Below, one piece after another: positions 39,401 to 49,543 of a stretch of DNA of 64,000 nt (position 1 is the stretch's first letter; every line of letters begins with the position of its first letter). A model generated the notes under the pieces. That model ran no database searches. It saw only the letters and a program-made list of their open reading frames with translations, and had not been told where the DNA came from. This DNA is from Portibacter marinus. Lineage in GTDB: Bacteria > Bacteroidota > Bacteroidia > Chitinophagales > Saprospiraceae. Both the position numbers and the translations under genes were made by a program. The stretch covers positions 62,001 through 126,000 of the forward strand of contig NZ_JAJNKB010000005.1 in assembly GCF_021533195.1 (NCBI RefSeq). Direction: 5' to 3'.

Positions 39401-39917
39401 TATCATCTCCAAGCTTTGCGATGTAATAATCCCATACCCCAAATACTATGTAGTGAGATCCATCGTCCTCAATGATGCTCATATCGTATTCATGTGTAGG
39501 TGTAAGGTCTTCAGGCAAAAGTGGTTTACCTAATGGGTCAACCCAAGGACCGACCGGACTTTCTCCGACTACAACTCCCGATTGTTTATTTCTTTCTGAA
39601 AAATACCAGTAGTATTTACCATTTTTTTCAGCTGCATCAGTGGCCCAGCAGCCGTCATATGGCTTTCCGATGTACGTGTCTTCAGGCTTCAATACACTTC
39701 TCTTGGTCCAATTCACCAGGTCGGGCGAAGACCAAACCCACCAGTCTTCCATGGTAAATTTTCTGTTATCTGCAGATTTATCATGAGAGGCGTATACATA
39801 TGCCGTGTCGTTAAAGATACGTATATGAGGATCATTCAGCCCAACATTGGGAACAATAGGATTGCCTGCCATTAAACAGGAAGCTGTTAGTAAAAATAGG
39901 TAGAGATATTTGTACAT
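36399..39917 (-). CDS. GH43-GH3 fusion enzyme with CBM6-like linker
   Basis: One secreted polypeptide of 1,172 residues carries two hydrolase families. After the signal peptide comes a GH43 five-bladed propeller (about 20-320: base Asp in GLNDPHIRI, Asp in [25 protein letters not shown]). Next is a CBM6-like beta-sandwich (about 325-450). GH3 follows (about 455-1060: KHFAGYG; nucleophile Asp in YTVSDANDI, where the usual SDW is SDA). The C-terminus is a fibronectin-like domain. Both families include beta-xylosidases and alpha-arabinofuranosidases, so removal of xylose from ulvan-type oligomers is a reasonable guess. ATG 39917 is used, not the TTG 3 nt upstream. The stop overlaps the GH105 start. 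Confidence 0.88.
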   Translation of the reverse strand: MYKYLYLFLLTASCLMAGNPIVPNVGLNDPHIRIFNDTAYVYASHDKSADNRKFTMEDWWVWSSPDLVNWTKRSVLKPEDTYIGKPYDGCWATDAAEKNGKYYWYFSERNKQSGVVVGESPVGPWVDPLGKPLLPEDLTPTHEYDMSIIEDDGSHYIVFGVWDYYIAKLGDDMISLAEAPRKIDIINPRGPYNLDGNNKKMPTDDKPFLHQHEGKYYLSWGCFYATSDHLYGPYKYQDAILQPESFAYGYDQPTWPNGFRQGRHGSFFEWHNQTYFVYCDISQTGNRWFRDAFISYVQYKDNGQIAPIRVDRLGVGQYCATDTIEAEEYFAAENLKKKEWQKGFAVTQTAKESQLFFQNVKELEWLDKVRIKVSGNGDYDISIVDKSKQEQEIGHLSFKLDQEERMIEIPLNLNSQEGNIDIKIKKKSGLPLTIDFLKFAGSDDYQDPSLPIEKRVEDLLSKMSVEEKVAQMRIFHANKGVEMGDDDKMKLSQDVISRLAYGIAGIKNPGEHISPVRAAKLNNELQKYIIENNRWGIPALFVTESYNGVDAEGCTVFGRPITFAASWNPELVKREWDVVGREARLRGMHMCHSPEADIVRDPRFGRMSEAFGEDTYLVRQMVTSAIKGVQGDYEGLGEVTHIGAVAKHFAGYGQVLGGTNFAAIEISPRTLIDEIFPPFEAAVKEARALGIMASHGDLNGIASHANPWLLREVLRDQWRFKGYTVSDANDIARLYFFMNVAESAEQAALLGLKAGMDVDLYSDEAYILLPEMAKRDPELITYIDQAAGNVLRTKFILSLFENPYIDLEHTRNGVRTEKALALAKEADLESIILLKNENAILPLAPHSAKKIALLGPILDEDTAEAWRRIAGKETEIISKQGFRLTDENRSVPQLLQTTEEELASLVSMAAEADVVVLYLGGDEHTSKEAFFNNALGDRGTIEPLGKQDELIRRVKNLGKPVIVILKHRRTLAINEISKHADAILDCWDLSEFGDESIARLVFGEVSPSGKLPVTVPRNIGQLPFHYSSKEINRKKEYLFLDQGPLYPFGFGLSYSEFKYSNLNLSSETLDPDGFIQVTVEVTNTGTMEAREVVQMYVKDEIGSVLRPDKELKAFDKVSLKPGETKKITFQIQPEMLKFTGISMKKILEPGDYTVQVGPSSQEGLIQQFKLVK

Positions 39918-39920
39918 CAA

Positions 39921-42900
39921 TTACTTTTTAAAAATTTCTTGGGCTTCGCTCACTGTGAATTTTTCATCATCGTAAAGCACCACATAGTCAAAACTAAATC
40001 TCTGAGATCTGCCGGCAACGGTAAGCGTGTATTCCACGCCTTCTTTTAACTTATAAACCAGGTCATGGAATTGATGTCTTCCTTTCTCAGCCCTTCGGCC
40101 CCAATGCCAGGATAGTTCTGGTGTTCTGGTACTGCCTTCCTGAAAGTATTTTTGAAAAGTTTGTAGTTCTTCTTTTGTCAATGTTGTGGCAGAAGCGTAG
40201 TCGCCACCCATTTTTACAAAAGCATCGTTGCACCAATCACCACGGGCACCTTCCAGTCTTTTACTAGCCATCATTAATAGTCTGAAGTTTCCGTTTTTAG
40301 GGGCTGTAAAAGTATAGACAAGGGGTGAGGCAGGATCTCCCTGATCTGGGTCGTTGCCCATGAACTCCAGATGAGTTTTTCCTGATGCACCCTTCACATA
40401 ATAGGGATGACCGGGTTCTCTGGTTTGCCAATCCCCCGGGTCAGATGTAGTGGACTCTGCTTCTATTTGTATGAAATCTTTCGGTTCTATCATCTCAGTG
40501 GTTTTAACTGGCGCGGAAATCATAGGTTGGTGGTGAAATAATGCCTTCACTTCTTTAGTTCCCGCTCTACTGTTCCCTTGATCGGGTCCACCGCTGATTA
40601 GCCAGTAGGTCATACCTGCATCTGATACATCGTATTGAAACGCTGTATTTGCCTTCCAAGTCTCAAGAGAATCCACCTGCCAGGTATCGTCAATGTCATA
40701 AAGCCATCGCCAATCTTCATTTGAGCTTTCTTTCAGCCATTTCCAGTGGTCAATATGACTGTGAAAATCGTTTTCTCCATTAGAACGATTTTGATCTGGT
40801 ATTTTATGGAAGCGAACTTTTGGGAAATCATTCTTTAAGTCGTACCAGGTTCTCAGGGTCTCTCCGTGTGAATGCTTCTCATTCCATTGACTGTGTGATA
40901 TTAAATGTATATAGGGGTGCTTCGTTGGGTCTACCTCAGAAAGCATTGAATAAATCGTGTGCATGGGTCCGGCACATACCACCCATAATGGATTTTCCTG
41001 GGTGGATAGATTTGCTTCTTTGATAAAATTAGCCGTTGCTGCGTCTCGCTCAGTTTGATTGTTGAAAATTCTGCTAACATCCAATCCAAATCTTTTAGCT
41101 CCACCTTTTGCAGCTTCGTCCATGATGACCTCCCAGGATTTCCTGGATAGTCCGATATGATTATTATAGTCATAGTGCACCAAACGTTCTCCTAGGCCTG
41201 CATAATGCAGCAAGGCCAGTGACATTGCTGTAGCGCCCCAATCATCAGAATCGTGAAGATTTCCATCCGAACTGAAAGCGATTCTACCTGCCGGCATATT
41301 AATCTGTGGTAGGAAATCCGGTGTTAAATTTACTTCTTTAGTAAAGCTTAAGTGAACAGGACCTTTTAGACCGCTGGGCATCAATGGATCGTCTTGATGA
41401 TAAAATGGTGCAGTGGTAAAAGTAGTTCGCTGTCCTGCTGGTCTGGGTTCATTGTTTGTATACCATGCTGGCATGGTCAGGTCCGTAGGTCTGTGTGGTC
41501 CCAATTGGTAGCCACCATCATTTGCAGGAAATCGTTCATCGCCAATCAATTTGTTGGACCACTGATTGGTCACGAAGATGTCTATTTTATTGACACCTAC
41601 TTTTAAGAATTCGGTAATGTCTATCTCAAAAGGTGGATACCAGGCTATTCCAGCGCTTTCACCATTGATGATTACTTCTGCAACAACATCTACATCGCCT
41701 AAATCAAGTTTTGTCCTGATGCCATCCTCCAAATGTTGGTCGTCTAAAATAATCTCATTGCTGTATCGTGCCGTACCACTGAAAAATCTTATTTCATCAT
41801 CAGGGTGTGCTGACCAGTCTTGTAGTGTTTTGAATAAGTATTCCTTTTCATCAAATTTAACCTTCCAGGGCGTTTTAACGGCTTGTGTTGTTGGAATAGC
41901 ATGGACATTTTTTAAATTATTTTGGTAGCCTGTTAATTCGATGTTAGGTTCTTTGTCATTCTTGAATCCTCCGATGATGTGATTATGCTCATCGTAATAG
42001 GCGTCCAATGCTTCGTCATAAGCCAATGTGGGAACATTTCTTCGGCTTTCCCGGAAAACAACAAAGACTGATTCTCCTGAATTCAAAGACAAATGGAGCC
42101 TGGTTGTTTCTTTTTGTGACTCAAAAAATGGCGTTTTTACAATAGAACCATCCATTGCTTTCCACAATTCAGGTATTTTATTGGTAACACGAAAATCGAC
42201 TGTAAATTTACTTTTCAGGCTGTCTGGATTATAGAAAAAGTAAATGTCTGCATCTTTGGTTTTTCTGTGTATAAAGTCAATGTCATCTCTTTCTTGTACC
42301 TGAAAATCAGGTTTTACTTTAAGGTCATCAAGGACTGATTCCCAATTTTTTACAGGACGTATATTTTGAGCGATGACGGATTTTGCTTCGGCAAAGGCAC
42401 TTTGTTCTTTCGAACTTCGATTATAACCAGCAAGTTTTTTAGGAGGTATTCCATAAACTGGTATGTCTTTGTTTATGAACTCTGCAATTCTCAAGGCAGT
42501 CGGTAATTCCATAACTTCTGTATTTTGCAGCACCAAACCAGAATAGGTCGTTCCTTCAGGCAATACCAGTTGACCTTTTGTGATTTTCAACCTATTGATA
42601 AGTACATCTGCATTGACGCAATCGTAATTGATAAACTTAGGAACTTCAGGAGTGATTTGGCCTCTCATCAAACTGGAATTAGGGCTATCATCTCCACCAA
42701 AGACCAGTAAATCTGATACCGGATTTCCCAACCGCAACATATAAGAACCCCTCGATAAGTACTCAAACCAGGCTTTACCTGCATTTTTCCACCAGGTCTG
42801 TGTTCTGTCAATATGAAAACCCCATCTGTTCATAGTCATACCTGGTGATACATGTGTGTTGGCTTGATGTGCAAAACGATGAAACATGATTTCGTTGATT

Positions 42901-44627
42901 CCCTGCGTCCAACCCAAGTCACCGGAAGTTTTAGCCATAGCCGGGTGTCCTCTCCAATTTATTTCGGGTCTGGACGTGAAAGATTCAGCTGAAATAATGG
43001 GTTTGCCGTAAATGTGTGAGCCTGAAACTGCAGATTTGACCATGGTTATGGGTCTATTCATCCAAAACTCACCCATAGGTAAATCAACATTCTTTACGAT
43101 GTCCAAATCATTCAGCGGACCAAATCCGTATGGTTCGACATAACTTTTGATACCGTCCTGGTGACAAAGCTCTGTGAAATAATCAAAGTAATTTTTTGTC
43201 ATCAGATCACAGATAATGGCTCTGAAATCATATAGCACATCTTCAGAAACTTCTTTGGTCTCAACGAACTTACCAGTGATTAAGGGCAAAAAATCGATGA
43301 TGCTATAGCCGAACCGAGCTTCGAATTGTTCATCAAATCCTTCAGTCCAGTTTTGTCCTCCCATTTCATAGCTATCGATCTCAACGTACTGAAGAGCATT
43401 AGGAGCTTTCTCTTTAGTATTGACGATCACTTTTTTGATAAAGGCATCATAATGTTTTTTAAAATGCGCTCTGCTCAATTTATCGACTTCTAACCCTCTC
43501 CCTTCATCGGACGCAGGATTGTTAAATGCACCAGTTGATGTATATCCAATCCTCAAAATGGTCCACTGACCTTCTGGTAATGCTGTTTGCAGCCTACCAT
43601 TGGCACCTAATTTTTGATTTATGATGCGAATGCTGTTCTTCGGAATGATCATAGATGCATCAGGTGTGCCCATATCTCGCAGTGAATTGGCCTCTGTCCT
43701 GGCAATCATAGTTCGACCTAACGGATCGTCAATCATGTATGTTGAGGTTAAATATGCCTCTTTAATTGACATGGTACTGTTCAGTTGGAGTCTAAAATGC
43801 CTGGAGTTGATGGCGTCAAAATGATCATTGATGGCCCATTCCTGTTTGCCTGTTCGAATTTTGTAGAGTTCTTTTATATCTTTCCAATTCTGGCCGTCTT
43901 CAGAAGTTTGTAGTATGGCATTTCCATTTCTTTCTTTAAATACCATAAAAACAGATCTGATGGACTTAGGCTTTTCATAAGAATAAGTGATCCATGGTTT
44001 TTGGCCATCTGATTGATTTAATTGGACGTCTTCATCTACTTTACCATCTACCAAAACAGATCCATTCACTTCAGAATCTGAAGTGGTTACGATTGGTCTA
44101 TTTTCAAAATCGTCAATTTCTGAGGTGAGGCTAGGGTAGGCGATAACGGCGATATCTTGATAGAAGTTTTCTCTTTTAGTCGGCTCTTCCAGCGTAACAT
44201 TGACCTTCCCACCTTTTACCATTTGCTGAGACCAAACGATCATCTTCATAGATTCATCCGGTTCGATCCAAGGACCACCGCTAGCTGACCAGCCATCACA
44301 ATTATGGACTCCAAAACTGAGTCCCAGCCTTTCTGCTTCCACTGCAGCGTGGGTAATCATCTCATGGTGTAGGTCAGAATTATACTTTACCGGACCGTTA
44401 GGTATACCTTGGGTTACATTGAAAAGTAACAGCCCCCCAATGCCAGCTTCTTTCATGGATTCCAAATCTTTAGTAAGACCTTCCTTGCTCATATTCCCAC
44501 TCATGGTATGCATCCATGTTTTGGGCTTAGTTTCATCGGGAGGACTTTTGAATAATTCGGTCTCTTGAGCATTGATATGGAACATGTTCAATGTGAAAAC
44601 CAAAAATAATAGTTGCTTGCAGTTCAT
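39921..44627 (-). CDS. GH106 alpha-L-rhamnosidase fused to nucleoside-hydrolase-like and CBM-like domains
   Basis: A secreted protein of 1,568 residues, roughly 450 longer than ordinary GH106. Residues of about 25-1097 are GH106 (FGVHNCDGWSASGGPWI; YVEIDSYEMGGQNW; YVEPYGFGPLNDLD; PIISAESFTSRPEINW; the C-terminal sandwich with DVDVVAEVIINGE and VTNQWSNKLIGDERFP). Residues of about 1113-1370 form another domain with a nucleoside-hydrolase-like acidic loop (SSDGNLHDSDDWGAT at 1119) and WLISGGPDQG. Residues of about 1385-1560 look like a carbohydrate-binding beta-sandwich (FIQIEAESTTSD). It ends 3 bp before the GH43-GH3 start. Rhamnosidase activity is inferred from the family; the middle domain's role is unknown. 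Confidence 0.85.
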   Translation of the reverse strand: MNCKQLLFLVFTLNMFHINAQETELFKSPPDETKPKTWMHTMSGNMSKEGLTKDLESMKEAGIGGLLLFNVTQGIPNGPVKYNSDLHHEMITHAAVEAERLGLSFGVHNCDGWSASGGPWIEPDESMKMIVWSQQMVKGGKVNVTLEEPTKRENFYQDIAVIAYPSLTSEIDDFENRPIVTTSDSEVNGSVLVDGKVDEDVQLNQSDGQKPWITYSYEKPKSIRSVFMVFKERNGNAILQTSEDGQNWKDIKELYKIRTGKQEWAINDHFDAINSRHFRLQLNSTMSIKEAYLTSTYMIDDPLGRTMIARTEANSLRDMGTPDASMIIPKNSIRIINQKLGANGRLQTALPEGQWTILRIGYTSTGAFNNPASDEGRGLEVDKLSRAHFKKHYDAFIKKVIVNTKEKAPNALQYVEIDSYEMGGQNWTEGFDEQFEARFGYSIIDFLPLITGKFVETKEVSEDVLYDFRAIICDLMTKNYFDYFTELCHQDGIKSYVEPYGFGPLNDLDIVKNVDLPMGEFWMNRPITMVKSAVSGSHIYGKPIISAESFTSRPEINWRGHPAMAKTSGDLGWTQGINEIMFHRFAHQANTHVSPGMTMNRWGFHIDRTQTWWKNAGKAWFEYLSRGSYMLRLGNPVSDLLVFGGDDSPNSSLMRGQITPEVPKFINYDCVNADVLINRLKITKGQLVLPEGTTYSGLVLQNTEVMELPTALRIAEFINKDIPVYGIPPKKLAGYNRSSKEQSAFAEAKSVIAQNIRPVKNWESVLDDLKVKPDFQVQERDDIDFIHRKTKDADIYFFYNPDSLKSKFTVDFRVTNKIPELWKAMDGSIVKTPFFESQKETTRLHLSLNSGESVFVVFRESRRNVPTLAYDEALDAYYDEHNHIIGGFKNDKEPNIELTGYQNNLKNVHAIPTTQAVKTPWKVKFDEKEYLFKTLQDWSAHPDDEIRFFSGTARYSNEIILDDQHLEDGIRTKLDLGDVDVVAEVIINGESAGIAWYPPFEIDITEFLKVGVNKIDIFVTNQWSNKLIGDERFPANDGGYQLGPHRPTDLTMPAWYTNNEPRPAGQRTTFTTAPFYHQDDPLMPSGLKGPVHLSFTKEVNLTPDFLPQINMPAGRIAFSSDGNLHDSDDWGATAMSLALLHYAGLGERLVHYDYNNHIGLSRKSWEVIMDEAAKGGAKRFGLDVSRIFNNQTERDAATANFIKEANLSTQENPLWVVCAGPMHTIYSMLSEVDPTKHPYIHLISHSQWNEKHSHGETLRTWYDLKNDFPKVRFHKIPDQNRSNGENDFHSHIDHWKWLKESSNEDWRWLYDIDDTWQVDSLETWKANTAFQYDVSDAGMTYWLISGGPDQGNSRAGTKEVKALFHHQPMISAPVKTTEMIEPKDFIQIEAESTTSDPGDWQTREPGHPYYVKGASGKTHLEFMGNDPDQGDPASPLVYTFTAPKNGNFRLLMMASKRLEGARGDWCNDAFVKMGGDYASATTLTKEELQTFQKYFQEGSTRTPELSWHWGRRAEKGRHQFHDLVYKLKEGVEYTLTVAGRSQRFSFDYVVLYDDEKFTVSEAQEIFKK

Positions 44628-44628
44628 A

Positions 44629-45954
44629 TTAATTGACTATAAATTCTAAAACATGGATAGGTTGAGCATCTCCCTGATCATTCTGCATGAGGTAGTAGTA
44701 GATTCTATTTTCGTGAATCGTACTGTTGCCATGTCGAAATTTCAGATCACCTTCATAGCTATATTCTTCTCTCCATTCATTTTTACCTTCAGGCGTACTT
44801 AATAAGAAAGGTTGGCCAATGTCATTTAATCCCATCAGATACACCTTATGACCAATCGAGAAAAGTTTACCTTTAGGAGACCCGATATCGAAACGTATGG
44901 ATTTTTCACCTGAAGATTTGTAGTAATGGATCGTGGTATCATTTACGGTACTTAAAAAGTGATAAGATTCATTAGGCGTAACAACCCAGGTTGCACCTGA
45001 ACTCATATAATTTCTGTTTACTAGTTCCAAAGGGGAACCAATTTTTAAGGCCTGGGGAGACTGAATGGGAAGTGTAACGGGCTTTCCTTGCAAAGTTTGC
45101 CATTGAGACGCACCGGTAGGGTCAATACTAGATGCAAAATACAATCCTGAATTATAGGTGTACTTTTCGTTAGGAAAATCTCGATATCGGATGGCAAAAC
45201 CAGTCATCAGGCGATTATTATAGTGCGCAAAACTGCCATAAATGCTATATTTTTCAGAAACTGTTGTTTGATTGCCATTATTGAATTGAATGGTTTCTGA
45301 CCAGCCATTTTGGTCGTAGTAAGCGTAAGAGTGATTGCCATTACCTGATCCACCAAGTCTCCAGAATACAAAAAGTTTTCCATCATCAGCCAGGCTAAAA
45401 TTCGGATAAGTGGCCTTATCGTAATCCTGATCCTTCTTTAGATAGTTTCTTTTTCTGTTGAACAAGTCAATGGTCCAATCTTCATCCTCTGCGACAGCCG
45501 CTCCAGTTTTTGAAAGACTGTAATTGAAGAAATCGACACCATACTGTGTTTCTGAGTAAGCATGCATATCGTAAATCAGGTGGATGGTACTGTCTAAAGG
45601 TGAAATACCAATTGCAATAGTATTGTGGGAATCACCTTTTTTTGGATTACCTCTGTAACCTGTGTGCTGATGAGGAAATTCTATGTGATGCCACTTCTCT
45701 TCACCTATTTTCTTTCTACTCAACATCACATGTCGGTTGTCCATTCCTCCTCTATACCAGGTAACGTAGATATATCCGAAAGCGACCTTGATGCAATCAC
45801 CATGAGGAGTTATTCTGGAATTAAAATGATAGTCTATTCCCTTTTCTCCTGCAAAATACAACGCCTGATCTGAAACCTTCGAGCTGTGAATCATATCTAC
45901 CTGTGCCAGAGTGTAAGAATTGATCAATAATATGAAGAGAAATGTCCTGATCAT
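44629..45954 (-). CDS. BNR_4 beta-propeller polysaccharide lyase, probable ulvan lyase (PL24/PL25-like)
   Basis: A secreted seven-bladed propeller protein of 441 residues, with signal peptide to about residue 18. The BNR_4 signatures are present: GDSHNTIAIGI (His110), IHLIYDMH (His125, His131), YPNFSLADDGKLFVFWRLGG (Tyr183, Arg199) and SGNGNHSYAYYD. The ulvan lyases of families PL24 and PL25 have this fold and use His, Tyr and Arg residues in such positions. It starts directly at the stop of the sulfatase-GH78 gene and is followed 1 bp later by GH106. It would produce the unsaturated oligosaccharides used by GH105. Exact PL family membership needs a profile search. Confidence 0.8.
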   Translation of the reverse strand: MIRTFLFILLINSYTLAQVDMIHSSKVSDQALYFAGEKGIDYHFNSRITPHGDCIKVAFGYIYVTWYRGGMDNRHVMLSRKKIGEEKWHHIEFPHQHTGYRGNPKKGDSHNTIAIGISPLDSTIHLIYDMHAYSETQYGVDFFNYSLSKTGAAVAEDEDWTIDLFNRKRNYLKKDQDYDKATYPNFSLADDGKLFVFWRLGGSGNGNHSYAYYDQNGWSETIQFNNGNQTTVSEKYSIYGSFAHYNNRLMTGFAIRYRDFPNEKYTYNSGLYFASSIDPTGASQWQTLQGKPVTLPIQSPQALKIGSPLELVNRNYMSSGATWVVTPNESYHFLSTVNDTTIHYYKSSGEKSIRFDIGSPKGKLFSIGHKVYLMGLNDIGQPFLLSTPEGKNEWREEYSYEGDLKFRHGNSTIHENRIYYYLMQNDQGDAQPIHVLEFIVN

Positions 45955-48900
45955 TTAGAAACTGTTTATAGCAAGCTCTATACGATGTTGTCCCGGTTCT
46001 AATCTGATCGACCCAAAAGCTGCGCTCACTTTTTTACCATTGTGTTTGATGGCTCTCTTGCTATCTGCTGGCAAGAGAAACTCTGCGACCATGTTGGCAG
46101 GTATTACCATATCGAAACGATCCAGACGTGGATTCACACGAAGAAATTCTCCTTTGATGCTACCTCGAATGGTAGGCACTTCAATTCTACTTTCATTCAG
46201 AGTACTCATTTGAGGCTTAATGGTAGCCACTTCGAAGCCGGGTGTTTTTGGATTTATACCCCAAAGGCCTCTCGGTATGATATTAGCAGGTGCTGCTCCC
46301 CAGGCATGATTCCAATCTGCATTGGGCTTATACTTCATGTCCCATGCTTCCAGTGTGATGGTCGAACCCACTGCGATCATATTATACCAACTCCTATCAT
46401 GAGTTGCGGTCAATAGCTCCAGAGCATAGTCCTCTTCTTCAGCGAGATATAGCGCTTCCATGAGATATTGAGCACCATAGACACTAGCGGCCATTCCCCT
46501 CGATTTAATATGTTCCAACACTGATGGAATATATGCATCCGGGACTATGCCAAAAGCAAGTGGCATCATATTAGAGTGCAAGGCAGCGTGGTCCGTTCCC
46601 TCACCATCTCTGTAAATACCCCTTTCCTTATCCAGTAATTTTTCGTTGATGGATTTTTTTGCCAATGCCGCCAGATAATTGAATTCTTCAGCATCTTCTG
46701 ACTTCCCAAGAAGTTCAGCAAATTCCTCCATAATCTTCATATTCTTATAATACAAGGAGTTGATCACAGTACTGATAGGTTTGAATACGAAGCCATCTCG
46801 TTCACCCATGACCTCAGGATTTCCCTGCCATCCAGACGGTGGCCAGTCCACAATATCTCTTAGTTTTGCTTCTGGATCCTTAAAGCCCAATTTCTTCATG
46901 AACTCCGGAGTTGCCTTTTCAGAGCTGACAAGACCATCCTCTCTCCTCAACTCCATCAACGTTTTGTGTTTGAGTGGTTCATAGTATTTTTCGATCAGTT
47001 CTGTATTACCGGTATACATATAGTCAGCATAAACCATCAATGCGACATGCTGCTGCCACTCAGTGGGCCAGGTCGGGTACTCCATGAAATATTCGATGGT
47101 ACGCCTGGCAATCGCATATTCACGATCGGTGGTATAATGACTCAATTGATTGAGATAAGCATCAGCTTCATATGGAATTCTTTCTCGGTCACCATCCACA
47201 TAAAGTCCGGCAAATGTGGTTGCCTTGATGGAATATTTACACAAATCCCAAACCTGATTAAGGATATCATTACTGCTTTCGAAGAAGCTAGTCGAGTCCT
47301 CCCAGTAATTAAAATATGCAATCTGTTCAAAGTCATCGGAATTCAGGTCGTAATCCGGTTCAATGACTTCGGCGTATCGGAAAGGTACCAGAACGGGAAA
47401 AGAATCGGGTAGGGCGACTGCCTTATTGGGAAGTGTATTTCGGTTGTCAACGTGGACTTTTAGCTGATAATGATGAAGTCCTTTTTTTACGGGTGTTTTA
47501 ATCTTTTGATGCCTGATATGCCCGCCCGGATCCTTGTTAATGAGTTGGCCTTCCAATTGTTCACCAACATGAATGACTAAGGTATCGTCTTGCTTAGCTT
47601 CATATGCAAATTCCATGGTTGCAAATGCGGCCTTACCGAAATCAATGAGGTAAGCATTTCCTATTTTTGTAATTTCGGTGGGCTTGATGCGTTCCAACAA
47701 AAACTTGTTTTCACTTGTAATCATGTTTTTTGGTGTGCCAATGGTAAACTGCTGCGGTTCTGAATAGTCTAATAAGCGATTAGCTTCATCCCAGATTCTT
47801 ACTTTCCAATAATAAGTTTTGCCTTGCTTCAAAGGTGATCCGCCATGTTCAATATCCGTTGATTTTGCACTGCGCACATTGCCGCTATCCCAAACATCAC
47901 CGATATTATTCTGAATATTATTTTGGCTGGAGGCCACCAGGATTTGATAGCCAGATTGATATTTAGCCCATTTCGGAACGATCCAACTGTATTCAGGTTT
48001 ATTATCAACGATATAAACCGATTTAGGATCTCTGATAAATTCAACTGATAAACCGTGTGGACCTGTGCGATACTTATCGCTAAATTGCTTTATTAATTCG
48101 TCCGTTTTTTGTCTGAATTCAATTAATTTATTCTTGTACTCAGGAAGCGTCGCAAGGTTTTTGACCTCCTTTTTATCCTCAGAAACTTCGTATAGTTCTT
48201 CGATTGATTTATCATTAATGTATCTGAAGTATTTCCAGTTCTGAGTTCTTACACCTTCACTAGGCTGTATCTGATCGAATTCCCAGATGTGTTCAATCAG
48301 TGCTGTGTCTCTAGCCAACTTTTTATGTGTACCAGAAACTATGGGAACCAGAGACAGACCTTGCCATTGGTCCGGAGCTTTAAGACCAGCATAGGCCGCT
48401 ATAGTAGAAGGAACATCTATATTGAGCGCCAATTCATCAGAATCAACATGCTGCTTTACTCTCGGATCATAAACAATCAGTGGAACGCGAACTGAATTGT
48501 CATACATCAACCATTTACCTGCAAGTTGTCTTTCCCCCAGAAAGTACCCATTATCTCCCATTAAGATGATGATGGTATTTTCTGCCAGACCTCTTTCCTC
48601 CAGCTTATCTCTAATTTTCTTGATTTCACGATCGATACCATAAATCATTCGATAATAACCCTTGACACTGTGTTGATACTTTGCTGGTGTATTGTATCTC
48701 CATGCCCATCGGACTCGATTAAAGCCATCTCTAATAAACTGAGGCTGAGCATTAAAATATTGATCATCGGATAGATCAGCTGCCTTAACTTCAGTATCTG
48801 CTAAAATGTGGTCAGACTCTTCTTGCCAAAAATATTGTTCTTCTGCACCATCATGTGCATGGGGTGCGCTGAAACTTAATGAAAGACAAAATGGCTCATC

Positions 48901-49455
48901 CTTTTCTACCGAATCAATGTAATCTAGAGCCTTTTGACCGGTATATCGCGTCAAATGAACGGTATCTCCATTTAAAGTTTTGTAATAGTACCCACGTTTG
49001 TCACGGTACGCATTATTTCGATCATAGCTTTCGTGGGTATCGAAGAGATGATCCAGATCATCATAACGAACGCCAAATTTTCCGTAGAAAGCAGTATGGT
49101 AGCCATTCTCTTTCAAAACCTTGGGATACGATTCCTTCATATAGGCTTCGCGAATATCGCCGGTTTGAAAATTGAAATTATGCGTTCTTTCATATAAACC
49201 TGTGAGAATGCTGGCTCTACTGGCAGCGCATATCGGCGTTGTCACCATGGCTTTATGAAAATAAGTGCCTTGTTTTGCCAATTTGTCCATTTCTGGAGTA
49301 AAAGCATATTCGTTTCCCGCATAGCCAATGGCATCAAACCTCTGATCATCCGTGAGGATAAATATAATATTGGGTTTGGATTGCGCATATGATAAAATAG
49401 GTCCAAGTGTTAGAACCAATATCAAAATTCGAGTAAAGTGCAGTTTGTATATCAA
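45955..49455 (-). CDS. Sulfatase (S1)-GH78 alpha-L-rhamnosidase fusion
   Basis: A 1,166-residue secreted bifunctional enzyme. Residues of about 27-470 are an S1 sulfatase: [12 protein letters not shown], formylglycine motif Cys76-Ala-Ala-Ser-Arg, [19 protein letters not shown]. Residues of about 475-1150 are GH78: a fibronectin-like lead (YYWKVRIWD), the catalytic barrel with [13 protein letters not shown] (754-765), STITLEAWD (Glu1036) and a closing beta domain. It would desulfate and then cleave rhamnose. A sulfatase-rhamnosidase fusion is known from the ulvan locus of Formosa agariphila. The start is TTG 49455, since no ATG precedes the signal peptide. It is the first gene after the susD terminator. 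Confidence 0.9.
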   Translation of the reverse strand: MIYKLHFTRILILVLTLGPILSYAQSKPNIIFILTDDQRFDAIGYAGNEYAFTPEMDKLAKQGTYFHKAMVTTPICAASRASILTGLYERTHNFNFQTGDIREAYMKESYPKVLKENGYHTAFYGKFGVRYDDLDHLFDTHESYDRNNAYRDKRGYYYKTLNGDTVHLTRYTGQKALDYIDSVEKDEPFCLSLSFSAPHAHDGAEEQYFWQEESDHILADTEVKAADLSDDQYFNAQPQFIRDGFNRVRWAWRYNTPAKYQHSVKGYYRMIYGIDREIKKIRDKLEERGLAENTIIILMGDNGYFLGERQLAGKWLMYDNSVRVPLIVYDPRVKQHVDSDELALNIDVPSTIAAYAGLKAPDQWQGLSLVPIVSGTHKKLARDTALIEHIWEFDQIQPSEGVRTQNWKYFRYINDKSIEELYEVSEDKKEVKNLATLPEYKNKLIEFRQKTDELIKQFSDKYRTGPHGLSVEFIRDPKSVYIVDNKPEYSWIVPKWAKYQSGYQILVASSQNNIQNNIGDVWDSGNVRSAKSTDIEHGGSPLKQGKTYYWKVRIWDEANRLLDYSEPQQFTIGTPKNMITSENKFLLERIKPTEITKIGNAYLIDFGKAAFATMEFAYEAKQDDTLVIHVGEQLEGQLINKDPGGHIRHQKIKTPVKKGLHHYQLKVHVDNRNTLPNKAVALPDSFPVLVPFRYAEVIEPDYDLNSDDFEQIAYFNYWEDSTSFFESSNDILNQVWDLCKYSIKATTFAGLYVDGDRERIPYEADAYLNQLSHYTTDREYAIARRTIEYFMEYPTWPTEWQQHVALMVYADYMYTGNTELIEKYYEPLKHKTLMELRREDGLVSSEKATPEFMKKLGFKDPEAKLRDIVDWPPSGWQGNPEVMGERDGFVFKPISTVINSLYYKNMKIMEEFAELLGKSEDAEEFNYLAALAKKSINEKLLDKERGIYRDGEGTDHAALHSNMMPLAFGIVPDAYIPSVLEHIKSRGMAASVYGAQYLMEALYLAEEEDYALELLTATHDRSWYNMIAVGSTITLEAWDMKYKPNADWNHAWGAAPANIIPRGLWGINPKTPGFEVATIKPQMSTLNESRIEVPTIRGSIKGEFLRVNPRLDRFDMVIPANMVAEFLLPADSKRAIKHNGKKVSAAFGSIRLEPGQHRIELAINSF

Positions 49456-49475
49456 AATATTATTATTAGAAATTG

Positions 49476-49506
49476 AAAAAATGGGGTGTGGATTTTACAC
49501 CCCATT
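49476..49506 (-). terminator. Terminator or attenuator hairpin between susD and the enzyme genes
   Basis: On the minus strand AATGGGGTGT pairs perfectly with ACACCCCATT (10 bp, 7-nt loop) and the hairpin leads into six T. It starts about 37 nt after the susD stop and ends 20 nt before the next start. Because the downstream enzymes have no other obvious promoter, partial read-through would give high SusCD and lower enzyme expression. Confidence 0.85.
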
Positions 49507-49543
49507 CAAACTTAATAATTAATTGAAAAAATTCACTGTTTTT

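Noticed and set aside
46966-47412. Plus-strand open frame of 148 codons
   Set aside because: It is antisense within the GH78 half of the sulfatase fusion. No motif or start context supports it.
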